Positions 6,925 to 10,773 of a stretch of DNA of 10,773 nt are shown piece after piece. Source of the DNA: Crenarchaeota archaeon SCGC AAA471-B05 (GTDB lineage Archaea; Thermoproteota; Thermoprotei; Gearchaeales; Gearchaeaceae); contig AQYM01000008.1 in NCBI GenBank assembly GCA_000380705.1, positions 1 through 10,773 on the forward strand, written 5' to 3'. The stretch's first letter is position 1. Every line of letters starts with the position of its first letter. The notes beneath the pieces are model-generated. The model did no database searches. It saw only the letters and a program-made list of their open reading frames with translations, and had not been told where the DNA came from. Made by a program: the position numbers and the translations under genes.

Positions 6925-6946
6925 AAATTACTTTAATATATTGAAG

Positions 6947-8401
6947 ATGGGGGCCAGAAATGGAAGAAGATTTTTGGAAGAAATGGATAATAAAAGAAGA
7001 GAGGTTTGGTATGGTAATGAAAAAATCACTTATAATATAACTAAACATCCTGCATTTAAAGGCATATCCCAAACTTTGGCTAAACTTTATGACTTACAAT
7101 ATGATCCAGACCTTATCGATATAATGACTTACGTTTCTCCTACCAGCGGAGAAAGGGTAGGAATGAGTTTTTTACAGCCCAAAACTAAGGAGGATTTGGA
7201 AAAAAGAACCAGAATGATTAAAATTTGGGCTGATTATAGCTTTGGTTTACTTGGAAGAACTCCTGATTATTTAAATAGCGCATTAATGGCTATGGCTTCT
7301 GCAGCAGAATTTTTCGGTAAAGGAAAAATAGATTTTGCAGAAAATGTGAGAAAATATTATGAATATGTTAGAGAAAATGATCTATGTTTAACCCATACTT
7401 TAATTAATCCTCAAGTAAACAGAAGTGTAACAAGCCCTTCAAAACTTCCGGATCCTTACATAGCTGCTAGAGTTGTAGAAAAAACATCTGAAGGAGTTGT
7501 AATAAGAGGGGCTAGAATGCTTGCAACTTTACCTTTGGCTGATGAAATACTGGTATTTCCTTCAACTGTTTTAAAATCAGGTCAAGATGATGCTCCTTAT
7601 GCTATGGCTTTTGCTTTATCTGTTGATACTCCCGGATTAAAATTTATTTGCAGAGAAAGCTTTGCACATAACTCTACCTTTGACCATCCATTATCTTCAA
7701 GATTTGATGAACAGGATGCTGTTGTTGTATTCGATGATGTACTTGTTCCATGGGAAAGAATATTTATTTTAGAAGAACCAGAAAAATGCAACATATATGC
7801 AGAAGCTACTGGTGCTGTAATATTTATGGCACATCAAGCTTTGGTTAGAGAAATATCAAAATGTGAATTTGTTGTAGGATTGGCTACTTTAATTGCAGAA
7901 ACAATAGGAATAGATCAATATTTACACATACAAGAGAAAATAGCTGAGTTAATAATGTTAACGGAAAGTATGAGGGCGTTTTTGATAGCAAGTGAGGCTA
8001 ACGCTAAGCTTAATAAATGGGGTATATTGATGCCTGATCCTACATTTTTACATGCAGCAAGGAATCTTTGGCCAAGGGTTGCACATAAACTAAATCTTGT
8101 AATAAGACAATTGGGAGCAAGCGGCTTAATGGCTATACCTCCCTTTGAAGTGATGAATTCAGAGATAAAACAGTATGTTGATAAATATTATCAAGCTAAA
8201 TTGGCAAACGCAGAAGAAAGGATAAAATTATTCAAATTAGCTTGGGATTTTATAGGAACTTCCTTTGGAAGTAGACAAGATCTTTATGAATATTTCTTTT
8301 TCGGAGATCCGGTAAGAATGGCTTCAAACTTTTATAATTGGTATACAAAAAAGGATGAATTTAAAAATAGAGTGAAAGATTTTTTAAGTGAGATAAAATG
8401 A
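6947..8401 (+). CDS. hpaB: 4-hydroxyphenylacetate 3-monooxygenase, oxygenase component
   Basis: HpaB uses free reduced flavin and oxygen to hydroxylate 4-hydroxyphenylacetate to 3,4-dihydroxyphenylacetate; the flavin is reduced by HpaC. The protein has 484 residues from the ATG at 6947, where MGARNGRRFL matches the usual N-terminus; the frame also has a TTG six bases earlier, which is less likely. Family marks include THPAFKG-like KHPAFKG (34-39), LGRTPDYLN (102-110, with R104 and Y108 at the substrate-site positions), LTHTLINPQVNRS (148-160, with H150) and FDEQDAVVVFDDVLVPWERI (253-272). The cysteine pattern of the iron-sulfur cluster in the related 4-hydroxybutyryl-CoA dehydratases is missing, which argues against that Sulfolobales enzyme. 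The stop overlaps the hpaD start by four bases (ATGA), so the two are coupled. The true substrate could be another phenol, but the adjacent hpaD favours 4-hydroxyphenylacetate. Confidence 0.88.
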   Translation: MGARNGRRFLEEMDNKRREVWYGNEKITYNITKHPAFKGISQTLAKLYDLQYDPDLIDIMTYVSPTSGERVGMSFLQPKTKEDLEKRTRMIKIWADYSFGLLGRTPDYLNSALMAMASAAEFFGKGKIDFAENVRKYYEYVRENDLCLTHTLINPQVNRSVTSPSKLPDPYIAARVVEKTSEGVVIRGARMLATLPLADEILVFPSTVLKSGQDDAPYAMAFALSVDTPGLKFICRESFAHNSTFDHPLSSRFDEQDAVVVFDDVLVPWERIFILEEPEKCNIYAEATGAVIFMAHQALVREISKCEFVVGLATLIAETIGIDQYLHIQEKIAELIMLTESMRAFLIASEANAKLNKWGILMPDPTFLHAARNLWPRVAHKLNLVIRQLGASGLMAIPPFEVMNSEIKQYVDKYYQAKLANAEERIKLFKLAWDFIGTSFGSRQDLYEYFFFGDPVRMASNFYNWYTKKDEFKNRVKDFLSEIK

Positions 8402-9390
8402 GCTTTGATATTATCAGAGCTGGACATGCAGAGTTATTAGTAACAGATTTAAATAAAGCATACGACTTTTACGTTGAAACCCTAGGGTTTAAGCTAGTAT
8501 ATGAAGATGGTGAACATATTTATTTAAGAGGTCACGAAGAAAGATATCATCATTCCCTTTGCTTAACTAAATATCCTAAAGCAGGAGCACATCATATAGC
8601 TTTTAAAGTTAGAAGTAATGAAGATCTAAAGGCTTTGGAGGAATTTTTCTTAAAAAATAATTTAGAAGTTATTTGGATTGAAAAGGATTACGAATTAGGT
8701 TTGGGGAAAGCGTTAAGAATTCAAGATCCTTTAGGCTTTCCTGTAGAATTTTATTACGAAATGGAAAAAGCTGAATGGTCTTTACAAAAATACCATGAAT
8801 ACAAAGGAGCAAAAATATTAAGAATAGATCATTTTAATATACATGTTCCTAACGTTGAACTTGCATTTGAATGGTATAAAAAGTTAGGTTTTTATGTTAC
8901 TGAAATAACTGAAACTGAAGATGAACCTCCAAAAATTTGGGCTGCTTGGTTTAGAAGAAAGCATACATCACATGACATAGCTTTAACCAACGGTTATGGT
9001 CCAAGATTGCATCATATTGCTTTTTATGTTCCAGATAGATTGGCTATTTTAGATGCAGCAGATATTTTAGCTTCAAAGGATTACATTAAAAACATGGAGC
9101 GCGGACCAGGTAGACATGGAATTACAAACGCTTTCTTCTTTTATTTAAGAGATCCAGATGGACACAGAATAGAACTATATACTGGAGATTATTTAAGTTC
9201 AGATCCAGATTGGGAACCTATAATATGGAAATTCCATGATCCAAAAAGACAAACATTGTGGGGGACTCCTGCACCTCCAAGTTGGTTCGAAGAATCTTCA
9301 CTTGTATTTAATTTTAAAACAAAGGAATTTATGCCTTTAATTAAACCAATCTTACCTGAGAAACCAAGATACTTGCAAGTAACACATTAA
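8398..9390 (+). CDS. hpaD: 3,4-dihydroxyphenylacetate (homoprotocatechuate) 2,3-dioxygenase
   Basis: This extradiol enzyme opens the ring of homoprotocatechuate next to its hydroxyls, giving 5-carboxymethyl-2-hydroxymuconate semialdehyde. The 330 residues form two vicinal-oxygen-chelate (glyoxalase-like) halves, about 5-122 and 140-262, plus a C-terminal lid. The metal ligands are H145 (RIDHFN), H206 (LHHIAF) and E259 (HRIELY). Residues matching the second shell of the well-studied Brevibacterium enzyme are also kept: N147, W184, H192, R235, H240 and Y249. This makes an active enzyme very likely. The tail DPDWEPIIW with LWGTPAPPSWF (288-297) is typical of homoprotocatechuate enzymes, not catechol or biphenyl ones. 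The metal may be Fe(II) or Mn(II); sequence does not decide. The start overlaps the hpaB stop (ATGA), with GTGAG shortly upstream as a weak ribosome binding site. The stop shares TTAA with the stop of the convergent hpaC. Confidence 0.92.
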   Translation: MSFDIIRAGHAELLVTDLNKAYDFYVETLGFKLVYEDGEHIYLRGHEERYHHSLCLTKYPKAGAHHIAFKVRSNEDLKALEEFFLKNNLEVIWIEKDYELGLGKALRIQDPLGFPVEFYYEMEKAEWSLQKYHEYKGAKILRIDHFNIHVPNVELAFEWYKKLGFYVTEITETEDEPPKIWAAWFRRKHTSHDIALTNGYGPRLHHIAFYVPDRLAILDAADILASKDYIKNMERGPGRHGITNAFFFYLRDPDGHRIELYTGDYLSSDPDWEPIIWKFHDPKRQTLWGTPAPPSWFEESSLVFNFKTKEFMPLIKPILPEKPRYLQVTH

Positions 9391-9908
9391 TACCACCAAT
9401 CTTCAACCATCCAAATTTTTTCAGGACTTATTATTGTAGTATATTGTTGATTATAATAAACCAAAGGATTTTTATCGCTTAATTTTTTTACATTTATAAC
9501 TTCTCCTAAAATTATTGAATGATCTCCTCCATCGTAAACTTTGTATCTTTTACATTCAATGAAAGCTCTAACACCTTTAATTATAGGACATCCTGTTTTC
9601 TCTAAGAAATATTGTACTGTTTCAAATCTATCAGCAACTTGAACCCTTCCTGCAAATATATCCGAAACGATTTTTTGGTCCTCTGCTAAAAAATTTACTG
9701 CAAAGAAATCTGAATTTATTAATATATCATGAATTTTCGAATTTTTTGATATCGAAATCATTATTAAGGGAGGTTCCAAAGATATACTAGTAAAAGCGCT
9801 AACAGTTATACCGTAAAAGTTATTATCCTTTTTGGTGGTTACTACAGTTACTCCTTGAGGAAATATTCTCATAACTTTTTTTAAATTTTCTTTGATATCA
9901 AACTCCAT
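9387..9908 (-). CDS. hpaC: Flavin reductase, HpaC-type partner of HpaB
   Basis: This protein of about 173 residues belongs to the flavin reductase-like (split-barrel, FMN-binding) domain family and would use NAD(P)H to supply reduced flavin to HpaB. Counting from the ATG at 9908, it shows MRIFPQGVTVVTT near 13-25, GITVSAFTSISLEPPLIMIS near 33-52, the segment FFAVNFLAEDQ, and GDHSIILGEVINV near the C-terminus, all typical. An upstream TTG at 9920 extends the frame by four codons (LLKK); I prefer the ATG because it gives an ordinary 11-base overlap with the end of the hpaG-like gene and starts directly at the family's N-terminal region. It is the last gene of the leftward unit and ends inside a four-base tail-to-tail overlap with hpaD, so its oxygenase partner gene lies on the opposite strand. 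Confidence 0.87.
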   Translation of the reverse strand: MEFDIKENLKKVMRIFPQGVTVVTTKKDNNFYGITVSAFTSISLEPPLIMISISKNSKIHDILINSDFFAVNFLAEDQKIVSDIFAGRVQVADRFETVQYFLEKTGCPIIKGVRAFIECKRYKVYDGGDHSIILGEVINVKKLSDKNPLVYYNQQYTTIISPEKIWMVEDWWY

Positions 9909-10644
9909 TTTCTTTAACAATTTTATTTATTAAAACACCTATTTTTTCTATACTTATTTCTATTGTATCGTTAGGCTTAAGAGGAGAAATACCTTTAGGT
10001 GTGCCCGTTAATATTACATCACCTGGATAAAGAGTCATAAAAGAACTTAGAAAGGAAATTATTTTTGGTATAGAATGTATAAATGATGCTGTATTTCCCC
10101 TTTGTTTAATTTCTCCATTTACCTTTGTAATAAGTTCAAGATTTATTTCGTTACCTATCTCATCTTTAGTTACTATATAAGGTCCTAAGGGTAAGAAAGT
10201 ATCAAATCCCTTGGCTTTTATAGGAGGCCTAAATATATTTGTTATATAATCCCTTGCAGTTACATCGTTGGCAATAGTATACCCTAAAACATATTCCAAT
10301 GCTTCATTTTCCTTAACATTTCTACACTTTGAACCTATAACAACTGCAAGTTCGCCTTCATAATGTACAAACTTTGCTCCATTTGGATAAATTATGTTAT
10401 CTAAATGACCTATAAGAGTATTGGAAGGTTTTAAAAATATTATGGGTTCCTCTGTAACATTTAATCCTAATTCTTCTGCATGTTCTCTAAAATTTAAAGC
10501 TAAGCCTATTATCTTTGTTGGCTCACAAGGAGGAAGCCATTTGGCATGCTTTACCTTTACAGCTCCTTCATTTGTAATTAAATAATCACCTTCTAAAAAT
10601 CCTGAATAAATCTTTTCCCCTATTTTCAATCTTGCAATTTTCAT
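9898..10644 (-). CDS. Fumarylacetoacetate hydrolase-family enzyme, HpaG-like decarboxylase/isomerase
   Basis: In the homoprotocatechuate route HpaG decarboxylates 5-oxopent-3-ene-1,2,5-tricarboxylate and isomerises the product to 2-oxohept-3-ene-1,7-dioate. This 248-residue protein is a single FAH domain with the metal ligands in VHYEGELAVVIG (E96 and E98) and in NDVTARD (D127). It also has the FLKPSNTLIGH block (70-80, K72), the loop with H55 in NFREHAEE, KAKGFDTFLPLGP (143-155), and GDVILTGTPKG near the C-terminus. E. coli HpaG is a fusion of two such domains; here there is one copy, which would have to act as a homomultimer or do only part of the work. FAH-family enzymes vary widely in substrate, so the assignment rests on the neighbours. 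Its start overlaps the aldolase stop (ATGA), and its end overlaps hpaC by 11 bases. Confidence 0.8.
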   Translation of the reverse strand: MKIARLKIGEKIYSGFLEGDYLITNEGAVKVKHAKWLPPCEPTKIIGLALNFREHAEELGLNVTEEPIIFLKPSNTLIGHLDNIIYPNGAKFVHYEGELAVVIGSKCRNVKENEALEYVLGYTIANDVTARDYITNIFRPPIKAKGFDTFLPLGPYIVTKDEIGNEINLELITKVNGEIKQRGNTASFIHSIPKIISFLSSFMTLYPGDVILTGTPKGISPLKPNDTIEISIEKIGVLINKIVKENGV

Positions 10645-10773
10645 ATGTTAAAATATTGTTTTAGAACTTCAATAAGTTTAGCCTTTTTATCTTCAGATAA
10701 AGGAGTTAAAGGAGGTCTGAAAAATGGCTTAATCATTCCTAATAAACCCATGGCTGTTTTCAAAGGAATCGGA
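10641..10773 (-). CDS. DapA-family (dihydrodipicolinate synthase-like) lyase, C-terminal end only
   Basis: Only the last 43 codons are in the window; the start lies beyond the right edge. The visible chain, from PIPLKTAMGLLGMI through RPPLTPLSEDKK to QYFNI, matches the C-terminal helices of the class I pyruvate aldolase/lyase family of DapA, N-acetylneuraminate lyase and archaeal KD(P)G aldolase. The Schiff-base lysine is outside the window. The stop TGA overlaps the ATG of the FAH-family gene, so they form one operon. That position suggests it cleaves the pathway's 4-hydroxy-2-oxoheptane-1,7-dioate to pyruvate and succinate semialdehyde, taking the place of HpaI. This role is inference; an ordinary sugar-acid aldolase or DapA is possible. 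Confidence 0.75.
   Translation of the reverse strand, partial: PIPLKTAMGLLGMIKPFFRPPLTPLSEDKKAKLIEVLKQYFNI

Noticed and set aside
6941..6946. TTG at 6941 as the start of hpaB
   Set aside because: The ATG at 6947 begins the typical N-terminus MGARNGRRFL; the extra two codons have no counterpart in the family.
5446..7072. Several antisense frames of 60-87 codons under hpaE and hpaB
   Set aside because: They lie entirely or mostly opposite strongly supported genes and show low-complexity composition typical of shadow frames.
6947..8401. 4-hydroxybutyryl-CoA dehydratase of the Sulfolobales carbon-fixation cycle
   Set aside because: This related family needs cysteines for an iron-sulfur cluster (a CxxxC pair near residue 100 and an H/C pair near 290-300). 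The pair near 100 is absent, and the H296/C306 spacing does not fit. The THTLINPQVNRS motif is that of HpaB.
1..10773. CRISPR array, tRNA or rRNA genes, complete insertion sequence
   Set aside because: No regularly spaced repeats, no cloverleaf-like segment or conserved rRNA sequence, and no transposase or long terminal inverted repeats were seen on either strand.

Overview
The window is a strongly A+T-rich stretch of prokaryotic DNA that looks archaeal, most likely from the Sulfolobales or another thermophilic crenarchaeote. The signs are tightly packed genes, heavy use of AGA for arginine and A/T-ending codons, TATA-like boxes about 20-35 bases before the start codons of several first genes with little room for a ribosome binding site (the leaderless style of Sulfolobus), and the make-up of the gene set. 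The assignment to this order is inference; there is no rRNA or other marker here.

Left part (1-3799), unrelated housekeeping or accessory genes: the first codons of a leftward gene (1-47); a leftward phosphoribosyltransferase (37-702); a rightward small protein with two membrane segments and a coiled coil (898-1311); a leftward, unusual MoeA-like molybdopterin protein that has lost many of the family's catalytic residues (1316-2539); and a leftward GHKL-type ATPase of unknown role (2624-3799).

Middle (3800-5360): about 500 bp without an intact gene, holding what may be a decayed reading frame and a nested inverted repeat. It is followed by a family M19 (renal/membrane dipeptidase-like) gene, 4317-5360. 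This gene is split into three reading frames by two one-base shifts, each lying in a run of A. All five expected zinc-ligand positions remain. The first shift site is a textbook -1 slippery heptamer directly before a stop codon.

Right part (5421-10773), a catabolic cluster for 4-hydroxyphenylacetate by the homoprotocatechuate meta-cleavage route. Rightward: hpaE (semialdehyde dehydrogenase), then hpaB (oxygenase of the two-component 4-hydroxyphenylacetate 3-monooxygenase) overlapping hpaD (homoprotocatechuate 2,3-dioxygenase). Leftward, meeting them tail to tail: the end of a DapA-family aldolase/synthase gene, a fumarylacetoacetate-hydrolase-family gene of the HpaG type, and an HpaC-type flavin reductase, all overlapping. 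Together they would hydroxylate 4-hydroxyphenylacetate with reduced flavin from HpaC, open the ring (HpaD), oxidise the semialdehyde (HpaE), decarboxylate or isomerise the product (HpaG-like), and perhaps release pyruvate and succinate semialdehyde through the DapA-family enzyme in place of the classical HpaI. No recognisable hpaF isomerase, hpaH hydratase, transporter or regulator lies inside the window.

No CRISPR array, tRNA, rRNA or complete insertion sequence was seen.
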